Counted from the stretch's first letter, positions 26,601 through 34,344 are shown. The stretch: DNA of 64,000 nt from Actinospineispora acaciae DSM 45401 (GCF_000620785.1 NZ_JIAI01000004.1:512342-576341); one strand, 5' to 3'. Numbers and translations are program-made. Notes: generated by a model from the letters alone, not told the origin.

Positions 26601-27041
26601 GCCGGTGATCTGGCTCAGGTCGGCGTCGTTGAGGTTCTTGCCGATGTTGTTGTGCACGGCGGCGACGGCCTCGTTGACCTGGTCCAGCGAGGTGCCGTAG
26701 GCGTTGGAGTACAACTCGCCCGCGATGCGGCCGTAGCGTTCGGATTCCTGCCCGGTCAACCCGAGCTGGGCGGTGAGCTTGGCCTGCCCGGAGGAGATGT
26801 CCATGGCCTGGCCGATCGCCGAGCCGATCGCCAAGCCCAGCGATGCGCCCACGGCCGCGACGGCGGCGACCTTGCCGCTGAACCCGGTCCGGGTGCCCTC
26901 GCCGAGGTCTTCGCCGGCCTTCTTGCCCGCCGCGCCGGTGGTCCGCGACACCTGGCCCACGAGCTCGGAACCGAAGTTCTTCATCGCCGGGAGCACGTCG
27001 AGCCAGACCGCGCCGACGGTGACACCCGATCCGGCCATCAC
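23661..27041 (-). CDS. Tape measure protein with C-terminal lysozyme-like domain
   Basis: 1126 residues; it sets tail length and helps DNA entry. The N-terminal ~350 residues are the phage tape-measure domain. Residues ~410-700 are hydrophobic with four or five ~38-residue repeats around GVQALGQFFVWLWQTIIVPA and AWTTFLMPLFTAIG. The last ~130 residues carry a transglycosylase-like fold (SHESGWNPNAQNPTSTAYGL, GMRYISGRYGSPAGAWGFW) with Glu in SHESGW as the likely catalytic acid. The first two gene products downstream of the chaperones fit this order. Confidence 0.92.
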   Translation of the reverse strand: MMAGSGVTVGAVWLDVLPAMKNFGSELVGQVSRTTGAAGKKAGEDLGEGTRTGFSGKVAAVAAVGASLGLAIGSAIGQAMDISSGQAKLTAQLGLTGQESERYGRIAGELYSNAYGTSLDQVNEAVAAVHNNIGKNLNDADLSQITGTVLNLAATFGVDLAGATAAVGQMMRTGLAPDARSALDVITAGFQAGVDKSGDFLDTLNEYGTQFRKLGLDGATATGLLSQGLQAGARDADVVADAIKEFSIRAVDGSKLTVEGFQAIGLNATSMAQQIAKGGPEASAALGLVLDRLRAMPDPVARSQAAVALFGTQAEDLGAALFTLDPRTAVAALGQVGGAAERMNTVLGETAQARLTSFVRTLQVGLVDFIGGAVLPTLDRLTAAGAGLFGAAWEPVKTFLGWLAGSGAVAVGVILAIVGAMKLWELGALAVSGVTKVWAAAQWLLNSALLASPITWIVIGIAALVVGIIYAWNHFEGFRAVVIACWEGIVAAARVAWSVLGAVWSELVTGAQAVGAAAMWLWSTVLSPVFNFVGLAARVLAAVVLTLLITPLVLGFQLLSTIVTWWWTTVVRPAFTGIGALATWLWTVALLPIFTAIGAGVQALGAFFVWLWQTIIVPAWNGIVLAATFAWTTFLMPLFTAIGLGVQALGQFFVWLWQTIVVPAWNGIVAAATLAWTTFLSPLFTAIGVGVQAVGQVFMWLWQTVIVPVWNGIVSAAQAAWNSAIKPVFDAIGAGVQAVGQAFQNTADWIGRAWQAIKEAAREPVQWVVNVVYNNGIRAVWNSIAGLFGLAQLPAVTMAGGGVLPGYAPGHDVVPALLSPGEGVLTPEAVRLIGPGTVLALNREASGRRPGATPGGIPGYQAGGIVGGIDAVSGFIRSLISNGAEQAVKELFAGVLGDANATPGTGSWRDALLQIPPRVINAVIEKAKAWLASLAAAFGGASGEVVAAVAAAAAPYGWHTGGQWSALGQLVSHESGWNPNAQNPTSTAYGLFQFLDSTWAGTGVGKTSDPYMQAVAGMRYISGRYGSPAGAWGFWQGHHWYDRGGMLPPGWSSVHNDTGRPEPVLTETQWRALMARGDNATLEQKINELIGAVQAQGSAPSITVQDRSGNPVETARATQLALRLAH

Positions 27042-27060
27042 GGTCTCCTCACCACGGGTG

Positions 27061-27381
27061 TCAGGCGGATTTCAGGCTGTCCAGGTAGGCCACGACCTCC
27101 TCCGACGAGCGCTCGCCGCGATCACCGAGCCGCGTGGCGTGTTCTCCGCCGGGGCGCGGGTAGGGGCGGGCCGAGCGGACTCGTTTGCCGCCCGCCGCGG
27201 CCCGGTAGGTGGCCGTGGTGCCGGCGTTGACCGCATCGATCAGCTCGGCGGCCAGGTAGTGGGCTTCGGTCCAGCCGTGGCCGCGCACCGCGCGGAAGGC
27301 GGCGCCGCCAGGGGGTAGCCCTTGGACGAGGACGCGCAGCTTGCGCAGGGTGATCTCGCCGCGCCAGTAGGCGGCCACCAC
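27061..27381 (-). CDS. Tail assembly chaperone, downstream reading frame
   Basis: 106 residues from a GTG, but the same frame is open further upstream and continues the -1 frame of the preceding chaperone gene (GPAPEAIEADLQAVYGFDVV). In siphoviruses the second chaperone domain is made only by programmed frameshifting into the first. The short distance to the tape-measure start (20 bases) is typical. It may be made as a fusion with the 27414-27755 product rather than alone. Confidence 0.75.
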   Translation of the reverse strand: MVAAYWRGEITLRKLRVLVQGLPPGGAAFRAVRGHGWTEAHYLAAELIDAVNAGTTATYRAAAGGKRVRSARPYPRPGGEHATRLGDRGERSSEEVVAYLDSLKSA

Positions 27382-27413
27382 GTCGAAGCCGTAGACGGCC
27401 TGAAGGTCGGCCT

Positions 27414-27755
27414 CTATCGCCTCTGGCGCCGGCCCGAGGAGGTCGGCCGCCGTGTAGGGCGCCCGTCGCTCATCTCATCGCGCAACTTCTGCGACACCTG
27501 CTGCACGATCAACATCACGTAGCCGGCCTGGCCGCCCAGCTCGTGGAAGCGCTCGTACTGCTCCCCGAGCATCGCCTCCACCTGGGACACGTCGTCCGGG
27601 TCGGCCTCGGCGATGCGCTGCTTCCACTCGTCATCAGCGAGCAGCGGGTGCGGGAAGGAGAACTTCTCGCCCTTCCACGTGAACACGATGTCGTCCCCGC
27701 CGACCGCCTCGCGGCGCTGGGCAACGATCGCGTCAAGGTCATACTCCTCAGACAT
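27414..27755 (-). CDS. Tail assembly chaperone, upstream reading frame
   Basis: 113 residues, start MSEEYDLDAIVAQRREAVGG. It is acidic and helical with WKGEKFSFPHPLL near residue 28 and DEWKQRIAEADPDDVSQVEA near 45, the usual gpG-like pattern. It lies between the tail tube and tape-measure genes. The frame required for the fusion is -1, and the shift must occur after the -1-frame TGA that overlaps RDE, so within the last ~18 codons. Confidence 0.8.
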   Translation of the reverse strand: MSEEYDLDAIVAQRREAVGGDDIVFTWKGEKFSFPHPLLADDEWKQRIAEADPDDVSQVEAMLGEQYERFHELGGQAGYVMLIVQQVSQKLRDEMSDGRPTRRPTSSGRRQRR

Positions 27756-27858
27756 AGTGCGCCTTCCGGGTCGGTTCGAGAAGCAGACGGAGGCTCGTGT
27801 GAACTGGAATTCCTCGAAAGGCATGTCATGACCACGGTCGTACCGATACGATTGGGCC

Positions 27859-28317
27859 ATGTCCGATGCCGTGTGGCCCTTGCGGTCGGATCAGCTACCG
27901 TTCCTGAGTCTGGACGGTGGGTTCGGGACCATGTTCCTGCGCAACTCCCGGCCGGACGTCAACGGTCGGTACTTTGCGACCTCATGGTTTTGCGTCGTCC
28001 TGCCGATCGTGCCGCTCGGTCGCTACTACGTGCGACAGATCAAGTCCGACGGCGTGAAGACCACGTATGAGATCTTCGGCAAGTCGCGGCTCCGCTTCGC
28101 CGAGGTCGTCCGCGCCTACCTTTACTTCTGGGTTGTCATACCAACTGTTTTCCTTGGTCCAATCATTTTTGCCGTAGAGCGGGATAACAGTAATGACAGC
28201 TTCAAGGCTGGATTTGTGGGAATGTTCATTTCGGTTGGCCTACTCTTCCTAGCCTTGGGACTTTTGTTCCTTTACGGGAAATATTGGCGACCGGTACGAG
28301 AAGCCCACTTTATATAG
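27859..28317 (+). CDS. Plus-strand two-helix membrane protein (probable cargo gene)
   Basis: 152 residues, opposite to the tail genes around it. The N-terminal ~75 residues are soluble (FATSWFCVVLPIVPLGRYYV is hydrophobic and could be membrane-associated). Two clear membrane helices follow: FWVVIPTVFLGPIIFAV (~residue 90) and GMFISVGLLFLALGLLFLY (~125). The second half has AT-rich codons unlike its neighbours. It is convergent with a strong terminator. Small membrane proteins in this position often block superinfection; that role is inferred. Confidence 0.75.
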   Translation: MSDAVWPLRSDQLPFLSLDGGFGTMFLRNSRPDVNGRYFATSWFCVVLPIVPLGRYYVRQIKSDGVKTTYEIFGKSRLRFAEVVRAYLYFWVVIPTVFLGPIIFAVERDNSNDSFKAGFVGMFISVGLLFLALGLLFLYGKYWRPVREAHFI

Positions 28318-28428
28318 GCCGGCTTCTCTAGGGCTCCCATCCGGCTAGACCGACGAAGCCGACACCGTGTGAGTGAGGCCCCTTACTGCGGGTCCGAGGG
28401 GATCGAGAGCGCCATCTGAGGTGAGGGT

Positions 28429-28475
28429 GGGGACCGGCGTGCGGCTCACCCGAAGAAGCGCGCACGCCGGTCCCC
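28429..28475. terminator. Perfect 15-bp hairpin after the tail tube gene
   Basis: GGGGACCGGCGTGCG (28429-28443) pairs perfectly with CGCACGCCGGTCCCC (28461-28475), loop 17 bases. It begins 12 bases past the tail-tube stop and also faces the end of the plus-strand membrane gene, so it can end transcription from both sides. The rest of 28318-28486 holds no gene. Confidence 0.75.
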
Positions 28476-28486
28476 GGTCGGTGGGG

Positions 28487-29062
28487 TTACGGGGCTGGCG
28501 GGGTCCAGCCCTCCTTGAACAGCCGCTTGATCGACACGCCATCCGCGCCGGGGTAGGCGGTCACGGTCATCTCGTAGGCGACCAGCTCGTCGCTCTTGTA
28601 GACCACGCTGCCGCGCTCGGTGACCTCGGCGAGCGGGCAGATCGCGCGGCGGTGGTAGTTGCCGTCGATCACGTCGAACCCGAACGCGCGGAGCTGGCGG
28701 CGCGGCTTGCCTTCCTCGTTGAACGACACGATCTGGTTCGGCGCGGTGCCGGTCACGGTCACGTCCTCGGGCTCAACCCGGTAGTACAGCGACACCGTGG
28801 TCCAGTTCGACTCCCAGCAGGTGAACTTGAACGTCTTGGTGCTCTTGGTGACCTCCACCCGGATCGGGGTCGAGGACTGCCACGGGGTGAACTCCTCGGT
28901 GTCCTCGTCGGGCTCCTCCTCCAGGCCGTCATCGCTGATGTAGCCGCAGTCGGCCCAGCCGGTCGGCCAGGACGCGAGGTCGGTCGGCGTGGTGGTACCG
29001 GTCGGAGCGGTCATCACCATGCCGGTAACCCCGAGGCGGGCGAGGGTGGCGTTGAGAGCCAT
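28487..29062 (-). CDS. Major tail tube protein
   Basis: 191 residues. It has the phage tail-tube pattern: DCGYISDDGLEEEPDEDTEE near residue 40, VTKSTKTFKFTCWESNW near 70, and FDVIDGNYHRRAICPLAEVT near 130. Length and position, between connector genes and chaperones, fit the tube subunit. The terminator just downstream would favour high expression relative to later tail genes. Confidence 0.88.
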   Translation of the reverse strand: MALNATLARLGVTGMVMTAPTGTTTPTDLASWPTGWADCGYISDDGLEEEPDEDTEEFTPWQSSTPIRVEVTKSTKTFKFTCWESNWTTVSLYYRVEPEDVTVTGTAPNQIVSFNEEGKPRRQLRAFGFDVIDGNYHRRAICPLAEVTERGSVVYKSDELVAYEMTVTAYPGADGVSIKRLFKEGWTPPAP

Positions 29063-29131
29063 GGGTTCTTCTCCTGTGGCGCGGGCGGAACGGGACCCGC
29101 CGCAGCGACGGGTGGCGCGGCGGGCTCGGGG

Positions 29132-29533
29132 TCAGGTGGCCGGTCGGATGGTCAGGACGAACTGGCATCCGAAGTGGTGCACGCGCGGGTTGTAGTCCGG
29201 CCGCCACGACGGCCCGACCTGCTCGGTCACGCTGGTAACCAGCCCCCCGGCCAGCGCGACCCCTCTGGCCGCCGACATCGCCGCGGCGATCTCGCGGGCG
29301 AGTTGGCTGGCCTGCGCTCGGGTGCGGTGGTAGGCGTCCACGTCGACCAGCGGGGCGTCGAGGATCAGCGGCTTGGACACCGCCCCGCCGACGCGGCAGA
29401 CCCGCACCACGGGCAGCTTGTCCTCGAACCCCACCCGCAGCTCCGTGACCACGTTTGTGCCGGGTAGCGCGTCGTCGAGGTAGGCGACCACGATCTCCTC
29501 GGCGTCGGGCATCACCCGGGCCGGAACCGTCAC
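29132..29533 (-). CDS. Tail terminator-like protein
   Basis: 133 residues from a GTG overlapping the previous stop (GTGA). It starts PDAEEIVVAYLDDAL and has VCRVGGAVSKPLILDAPLVD, then HHFGCQFVLTIRP, the pattern of tail-completion proteins encoded just before the tail tube. No catalytic features are expected. Confidence 0.68.
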   Translation of the reverse strand: MTVPARVMPDAEEIVVAYLDDALPGTNVVTELRVGFEDKLPVVRVCRVGGAVSKPLILDAPLVDVDAYHRTRAQASQLAREIAAAMSAARGVALAGGLVTSVTEQVGPSWRPDYNPRVHHFGCQFVLTIRPAT

Positions 29534-29814
29534 GGCGCCGGGTCGGCGCGGGGCGGGACAACGTTTGGCGCGGGCGGTGGCTCGGTCGGACCGGCCGGTC
29601 CGCGCAACCCTGGGTGCCCGGTGTCGGCGGCCAGCCGTGCGCGGCCCTCGGCGATCAGCGTCCTGGCTTCCTCCGCGCTGGCTTCGACCGTTTTGCCGAT
29701 CTGGCGGGGATCGCGGTGGAACGCCACGACGACCTTGACCGTGTCCTGGGCGTTGGCTGTGTCGGCGGCGCTGTCTTTGCTGCTGGTTCTGGGGGTGTTG
29801 GCTGCTGCGGGCAT
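29530..29814 (-). CDS. Small uncharacterised head-tail region protein
   Basis: 94 residues. The core (DTVKVVVAFHRDPRQIGKTV, then AEEARTLIAEGRARL) looks like a small folded domain between a Ser/Ala-rich N-terminus and a Pro-rich C-terminus. It overlaps the tail terminator GTG by four bases. It resembles short head-fibre/decoration-type proteins, but no family is certain. Confidence 0.5.
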   Translation of the reverse strand: MPAAANTPRTSSKDSAADTANAQDTVKVVVAFHRDPRQIGKTVEASAEEARTLIAEGRARLAADTGHPGLRGPAGPTEPPPAPNVVPPRADPAP

Positions 29815-29819
29815 CGGAG

Positions 29820-30101
29820 TCAGCTCCCTTGCTCTGCGGCCCTGCCCAGCACGCGGCGCCGGGCGGTCTTGGAGTTGCCGAACTCGGCGTCCACGGCGGT
29901 GGAGGTGACGCGCCCGTAGGGCCGTCCCTTGGGGCGGGTGCCGGACTCGACACCGACCGTGGCGTCGATGTGTTCGGCGTTGTTGATCGATCGGGCGCGG
30001 GCGGCGATCTTCTCGGCCTGCCCGGTCAGCGCGCCCCGCACACCCGCCGAGCGCATCGCGTCGCCGATTCCCTGGAAGTGCAGCGTGATCCGGGTTGTCA
30101 C
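29820..30101 (-). CDS. HK97 gp10-like tail completion protein
   Basis: 93 residues, GTG start. It has the gp10-type pattern: TLHFQGIGDAMRSAG at the start, EKIAARARSINN in the middle, RPYGRVTSTAVDAEFGNSKT near the end. It lies between the head-closure and tail-terminator genes, the usual site. It probably seals the neck during head-tail joining. Confidence 0.78.
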   Translation of the reverse strand: MTTRITLHFQGIGDAMRSAGVRGALTGQAEKIAARARSINNAEHIDATVGVESGTRPKGRPYGRVTSTAVDAEFGNSKTARRRVLGRAAEQGS

Positions 30102-30122
30102 AGTCGGGCTCCCTTCCCCTGG

Positions 30123-30467
30123 TCAGCCGGTGACGCGTTCGAGGTGGACCTCTATGTGGTGTACCCCGCGCCCGAACGGGTCGGGGTGTCGCGCCACCTC
30201 CCCGACGACTTCGCACACCTGACCGTTGTCGAGTTCGACCCGGTCGGTGGGTAGCAGGTCCAGGTCCACCCGGGGCGGGGTCTGGAGGGTCCAGCCTGAG
30301 GCCACGCGGTCGCGTTGCCCCGGCTCGTGCACCTCGGCCCGCCCGGCGGGTTGGACGCTGACCCCGGCGATCGGGGTGCGGGTGGCGCGCGCCCAGTCCG
30401 GTGTCCGGTTGCGGTACTTGTCGGTCACCAGCGGGGCGCGCAGTACGACGACGGACTGGTGGAACAT
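30123..30467 (-). CDS. Head closure/stopper protein
   Basis: 114 residues; its ATG overlaps the preceding stop by one base. It contains VVLRAPLVTDKYRNRTPDWA and DLLPTDRVELDNGQVCEVVG, the small beta-barrel pattern of SPP1 gp16-like stoppers. Order after the gp6-like connector agrees. Confidence 0.75.
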   Translation of the reverse strand: MFHQSVVVLRAPLVTDKYRNRTPDWARATRTPIAGVSVQPAGRAEVHEPGQRDRVASGWTLQTPPRVDLDLLPTDRVELDNGQVCEVVGEVARHPDPFGRGVHHIEVHLERVTG

Positions 30468-30676
30468 CAGCTCCACACGACGTAGGTCGCGCCGTCGTGG
30501 CCGTGGACTGCCATGGCGTCGTCCAGGCTGGCCCACACGACGGTCGAGGTGTAGCGGCCGAGCCAGCGCAGAACCACCGTGCCATCTCCGAACTGGGCGC
30601 CCTCGGCGACGACCCCGGTCCCTGAGACCCCGGTGTGGTCGGTGTCGCGGTGCAGCTCGAACCTGCGGGTGGCCAT
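30467..30676 (-). CDS. Small protein between connector and stopper genes
   Basis: 69 residues: a compact beta-rich sequence (GDGTVVLRWLGRYTSTVVWA, then MAVHGHDGATYVVW). Overlaps of one base at both ends show tight coupling with neck genes. It is common at this site in actinophages; function unknown. Confidence 0.65.
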   Translation of the reverse strand: MATRRFELHRDTDHTGVSGTGVVAEGAQFGDGTVVLRWLGRYTSTVVWASLDDAMAVHGHDGATYVVWS

Positions 30677-31200
30677 CAGGCGGGGTCCACGATGCGGTAG
30701 CGGTTGAGCACGACTTCCTCCAGACGGGAGAGCCCGTCACCGGTGTATGTGACGGTCTGGGCGCCCACGGTGACCGAGGCGACCCCGGTGGGTGTGGCGA
30801 ATCTGCTGGCCATCGAGCACACCACCGGACCCAGCGCGGCCGGTGGCTCGGCGTAGCCGCTGTCGTAGCGCACGCGCACCGCACGCGGACCAGCCGGCCA
30901 CCGGCCGTCGGTGCGGACGAGGGTGCCGTTGGTTGACCAGCGGTAGCCGGTGATGGGGGCGCCCGTGACGGCGTCGGTGACGGCACGCACGGCGGTGACG
31001 TGCAGGCTGGGCAGCACCACCACCCGCGCCCCGTCGCTGTCGACGACGGATTCCACGTCGGTCTGCGCGGTGATGGCCCAGCCGCAGTAGTCGCGCACCA
31101 CGCCCGACGCGGCGTCGAGCGCGGCGCGGGCGGCCAGCTCGTCGTCCCACGCCGCTCCGGTGAGGCGCCGCAGGGTGACCACATCGGCCAGCGGCTGCAC
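30676..31200 (-). CDS. Head-tail connector protein (gp6-like)
   Basis: 174 residues, GTG start. Helical N-terminus (ADVVTLRRLTG, ALDAASGVVRDYCGWAI) and a beta-rich middle (VRAVTDAVTGAPITGYRW), as in HK97 gp6-type adaptors. It lies after the capsid gene and a small Cys protein. Confidence 0.75.
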   Translation of the reverse strand: MQPLADVVTLRRLTGAAWDDELAARAALDAASGVVRDYCGWAITAQTDVESVVDSDGARVVVLPSLHVTAVRAVTDAVTGAPITGYRWSTNGTLVRTDGRWPAGPRAVRVRYDSGYAEPPAALGPVVCSMASRFATPTGVASVTVGAQTVTYTGDGLSRLEEVVLNRYRIVDPA

Positions 31201-31204
31201 TGGC

Positions 31205-31498
31205 CTACTTGTTCGCGGTGTCTCGGGCCTTGTTCGCGGTGGTCCGCGAGCGGGCTCCGGCAGCCGCCCTGGTGGGCTCGACTGGGGTGGCGTCGGGGTA
31301 CAGCTCGACGTCCTGTTCGGTCAGGTTGAGCACGGTGTCGTGGCCGTTGACTCGGACCTTGTATCGGCGTAGCTCGCCCATGGGGGTCTCCTCGCGTACG
31401 CGCTCATCAACGGGTGTGGTGGAGGTGGGGCCGCCGCAGCCGGCATGCGGCTCGCCGCACATCGGGCAGCGGGGCCACCCACCTCCACCCCGAAACAT
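31205..31498 (-). CDS. Small CxxC protein downstream of the capsid gene
   Basis: 97 residues if it starts at the ATG overlapping the capsid stop; that part has a Cys cluster (CPMCGEPHAGC). A second ATG at about 31381, preceded by GAGGAG, would give a 58-residue protein beginning MGELRRYKVRVNGHDTVLNL. That core resembles a head-fibre-type domain. Both starts are plausible and both forms could be made. Basic Ala/Lys tail. Confidence 0.65.
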   Translation of the reverse strand: MFRGGGGWPRCPMCGEPHAGCGGPTSTTPVDERVREETPMGELRRYKVRVNGHDTVLNLTEQDVELYPDATPVEPTRAAAGARSRTTANKARDTANK

Positions 31499-32841
31499 CA
31501 GGCGGCGGCGCCGAGGTTGACCTCGACGAACGCGTTGGGCTGCAGGATCCCGAACGCCGCCCTCATCTCCGCCAGGATCGCGATGAGGTTGCGCACGAAG
31601 AAGTCCGCGTGCGAGTCGGTGACGGTGATGCTGGCCTGTTCGCGGTCCCACAGGATGGCCTTGCGCCAGTCACCGATCACGCCGGTTCCTTGCGGGATGC
31701 CCTCGCACAGGATCACCGGCAGGCCCCATAGGGTGCCGGTGACGTTGCTGCCGGCCGGGCCGCCGAAGTAGAACCGGCCGTCGTTGTCGGAGATCTCGTC
31801 CAGGGTCTCGGCATCGAGCGGGTTGAGGACGTAGGCGTTGGCGACCGCGCGACCGGCGAGGCGGACCTTGGTCTTCGCGCGGCGCAGCGCCAGCAGCTTG
31901 CCGAAGCCCGGCGGCTTGCCGGCCGGGTCGGCGACCGCCGCCTGGGACTGGGTGCCCGAGGTGTTGAGGATGCCGGTGAAGTTCTCCCCGGTCCCGTCCC
32001 CGCTCACCATTTGGTCTTCCAGCTCCTCGTCGAGCCCGTAGAACAGGAAGGCGTCGATGAGCGTCTTGATCTGCGCGGCGTCGCTCAGCGCGCGCTTGGT
32101 CGCAGGGATCCAGTGCGCGATGGTCCGCACCACGGCCGTGGCGCGGGTAGTGGCGAACCCGGACTCTGGCTTGGTGCCCGAGGTGCCGGTGGTGGCGGTG
32201 GCCTCCGGAACCGGGGCGGCGTTGTTGGTGATCGAGAGCAGCTTCGGGTACTCGATAGTGTCCGAGGTGGTCTGCCCGTTGGTCACCACGTCGCGCAGGG
32301 TCAGCGGGCGAGTCAACGCGTCCAGGCCGACCTGGAGCCCAAGCCGGTCCGACTCGATCAGGGCGCCCGCACTGTCGTCGGCGGTGCCGGTGACCAACGC
32401 CTTCTGCCTCGGCGCTGGCCGGGTGAGGCTCTTGAACCCGACCGGGGCGGACTGGACCCGCATCTTCTCGCCGAACTGCCCGTTCGGCGCCGAGGCCAGC
32501 AGGCCCGAGTAGGCGTCGCTGTCGACGAATTGCTCGCCCAGCGACTTGGCGCCTGCGCTGGGGTCGATCAGCCCGGAGGGGGTGCGTCGGGTGGTCTTCT
32601 CCTCGGGGTCGACCACGCCGATGCCCTCGCCCATCTCCTGGATGGCGCGGCGCATCTGCTGGTCGGCCTTGGCCTGCTCGAGCGCGGTCTTGCTGTCGCG
32701 TGCCTTGCCCATCAGGGCGGTGACCTGGGCGCGTTCCTCCTCGGTGAAGTCCCGGCTCTCGGCCTCGGCCTTCGCGGCGATGTCCTGGGCGCCCTTGAGG
32801 TGCGCTTTCAGCTCGTCTATGAGCCGCGTGATGCGGTCCAC
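31498..32841 (-). CDS. HK97-fold major capsid protein
   Basis: 447 residues. Residues 1-~95 are a charged helical delta-like scaffold domain (ITRLIDELKAHLKGAQDIAA). The shell domain shows the usual elements: LIESDRLGLQVGLDALTRPL, TIAHWIPATKRALSDAAQI, and DEELEDQMVSGDGTGENFTG. The end is AFGILQPNAFVEVNL. The prohead protease lies immediately upstream with a 25-base overlap, as in HK97-type head modules. Confidence 0.95.
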   Translation of the reverse strand: MDRITRLIDELKAHLKGAQDIAAKAEAESRDFTEEERAQVTALMGKARDSKTALEQAKADQQMRRAIQEMGEGIGVVDPEEKTTRRTPSGLIDPSAGAKSLGEQFVDSDAYSGLLASAPNGQFGEKMRVQSAPVGFKSLTRPAPRQKALVTGTADDSAGALIESDRLGLQVGLDALTRPLTLRDVVTNGQTTSDTIEYPKLLSITNNAAPVPEATATTGTSGTKPESGFATTRATAVVRTIAHWIPATKRALSDAAQIKTLIDAFLFYGLDEELEDQMVSGDGTGENFTGILNTSGTQSQAAVADPAGKPPGFGKLLALRRAKTKVRLAGRAVANAYVLNPLDAETLDEISDNDGRFYFGGPAGSNVTGTLWGLPVILCEGIPQGTGVIGDWRKAILWDREQASITVTDSHADFFVRNLIAILAEMRAAFGILQPNAFVEVNLGAAA

Positions 32842-33803
32842 GGTGGGTTCTCCTCATTCGTGAGCGAATCGACCTCGGCCGCGAAAGCGGTCAGGTCGGC
32901 GCGCAGACGAAGGGAGGCGGGGGCGGGCGGCGCTGGCTGCCCGGTCTTGGCCGTGCGGGGCTCCTCGACCGGGGCGGGCGGTGCTGGCTTGGCCTCGTGC
33001 TCGTCGTTGCTGCTGGCAGGTGACGGTTCGGGCGGCTCCCGACCGGAGTCGGGGGCGCGTTCAGGAAGGCGGCGGTCGTGCTTCGCGTCGCCTTGGTCGT
33101 CGGTGTCGGTGTCGAGAACGGCCAAGACGCCCTGCACGTCGGCGACTCCGCCGGTGATCTTGTCCAGCGCTCCGCGCAGGGCTTGCTCGTTCTTGGCCGA
33201 GAGCACCCGGCCGGCCTTGCGCCCGAGAGCGGCTTCGACGGCCAGGCGCACGGCGTCGGACTCCGCGCGGGAGGCCCCGCGCAGCTCCAAGCGCACGTCG
33301 TGGCCGCTCGCGGATTTCACGCTCAGCAGCTCGGTGTCCTGGTTGACCCCGACCAGGGTAGGGCCGACCTCGTAGAGCTTGAGCTTGCGCAGCTCGTAGT
33401 ACGGAGCCTGGTCCTTCGCCTCGATGAACCCGCCCTCGTCCACGTCGTAGGCGAAGGAGAACTGCGTCACCCGCCGGCCCTTGAGCAGCCGGTACACCTG
33501 CGCCGCTGTCGGCTGGTCGATGTCGAGTCGCCCGCGCACCCACAGGCCCTCGTCGCGTTCCTCGGCCTGCTCCACCACCCCGATATGCGCGTCGGGGTCG
33601 AACGACATGTGCGACCAGATCACTGGGATCGGGTCTCCGCGGGACTTCCACTCGGCGAGGGTGTCGGCGAACGCGCCCGGCACGATCCGGTCGCCGTAGC
33701 TGTCCAGGTCGTAGGTGGCGACGAGGGCGTCGAACACGCCGTCGTCGGTGCCGTCCTGGGTGCCGGCGGCCTTGACCGACAGTGGGCAGGTCTTCACGCG
33801 CAT
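32817..33803 (-). CDS. HK97-family prohead protease with long C-terminal scaffold
   Basis: 328 residues from the ATG at 33803 (GAGGAG upstream). The protease core spans ~residues 10-180, with likely catalytic His in VIWSHMSFDPDA and Ser in VTQFSFAYDV. It is followed by ~145 residues of helical then Pro/Glu-rich sequence (ERAPDSGREPPEPSPASSND) that may act as scaffold. The 3' end overlaps the capsid gene by 25 bases. Confidence 0.9.
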   Translation of the reverse strand: MRVKTCPLSVKAAGTQDGTDDGVFDALVATYDLDSYGDRIVPGAFADTLAEWKSRGDPIPVIWSHMSFDPDAHIGVVEQAEERDEGLWVRGRLDIDQPTAAQVYRLLKGRRVTQFSFAYDVDEGGFIEAKDQAPYYELRKLKLYEVGPTLVGVNQDTELLSVKSASGHDVRLELRGASRAESDAVRLAVEAALGRKAGRVLSAKNEQALRGALDKITGGVADVQGVLAVLDTDTDDQGDAKHDRRLPERAPDSGREPPEPSPASSNDEHEAKPAPPAPVEEPRTAKTGQPAPPAPASLRLRADLTAFAAEVDSLTNEENPPWTASRGS

Positions 33804-34113
33804 GGGTGCGTGCCTCTCCTCAGCCCGTGCAGGGGGCGCGGGCGGTGAATGGCTGGCAGGACAAGGGGTGAGCCCAGGGGTACGCGGATAGGTGTTGCCA
33901 CTAGGACGCCGTGCCTGCTGATGATCGGCAGGATGAGATGGACCGGACACGATGCGGCGTGTCTAAGCCAGGCCGAATCAGATTTCGCCGATACGCTCAC
34001 TCAGTCGAGCGCGTTCGGCTTCGTCCGCGTTGCTCGATGCACGACTTCTTTCTTCAGGTGTGCTCTGACACATGTCTTCGGGCGCCCGGAGCATCTGAGG
34101 AGAGGAGACCGAG

Positions 34114-34302
34114 GTGCCGGATCAACCGTCCGAACCAGGTGGCAAGTGGCCGGTGGTTGTCAGGGCCTGCGATGCGTCGCTGACGTGCCTGGTCACGTGG
34201 CAGGTGCTTGACGCACTGAGGCCCGTGACAACCGTTGCCACGGGCCTCGTGCTCGCTGTTCGGACAGTTGCGTCTTCGTCTTGCCGGGCGGGGCGCAGCT
34301 AG
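34114..34302 (+). CDS. Small plus-strand gene in the portal-protease gap
   Basis: 62 residues from a GTG with a strong ribosome site (AGGAGAGGAG ending six bases before it). It contains WPVVVRACDASLTCLVTWQV and a hydrophobic stretch (PVTTVATGLVLAVRTVA). It is opposite to the head genes and followed by a terminator-like hairpin at 34312. No family recognised. A perfect inverted repeat lies inside it, so it might instead be a structured RNA region. Confidence 0.5.
   Translation: MPDQPSEPGGKWPVVVRACDASLTCLVTWQVLDALRPVTTVATGLVLAVRTVASSSCRAGRS
34218..34248. repeat. Inverted repeat inside the small plus-strand gene
   Basis: GAGGCCCGTG (34218-34227) and CACGGGCCTC (34239-34248) are perfect complements with an 11-base loop. 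A further GCAC/GTGC pair extends the arms around a single bulged T. It could form an RNA hairpin on either strand. Confidence 0.55.
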
Positions 34303-34311
34303 TCCGTGGCG

Positions 34312-34344
34312 GCCCGCCGGGGGTCTTACAGACCTTCGGCGGGC
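34312..34344. terminator. Hairpin in the portal-protease gap
   Basis: GCCCGCCG (34312-34319) pairs with CGGCGGGC (34337-34344), with an inner GGTCT/AGACC helix. It begins 10 bases after the plus-strand small gene. Positions 33804-34113 and 34345-34612 are otherwise without a supported gene; the latter has visibly lower GC and may hold a promoter for the protease-capsid genes. Confidence 0.6.
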
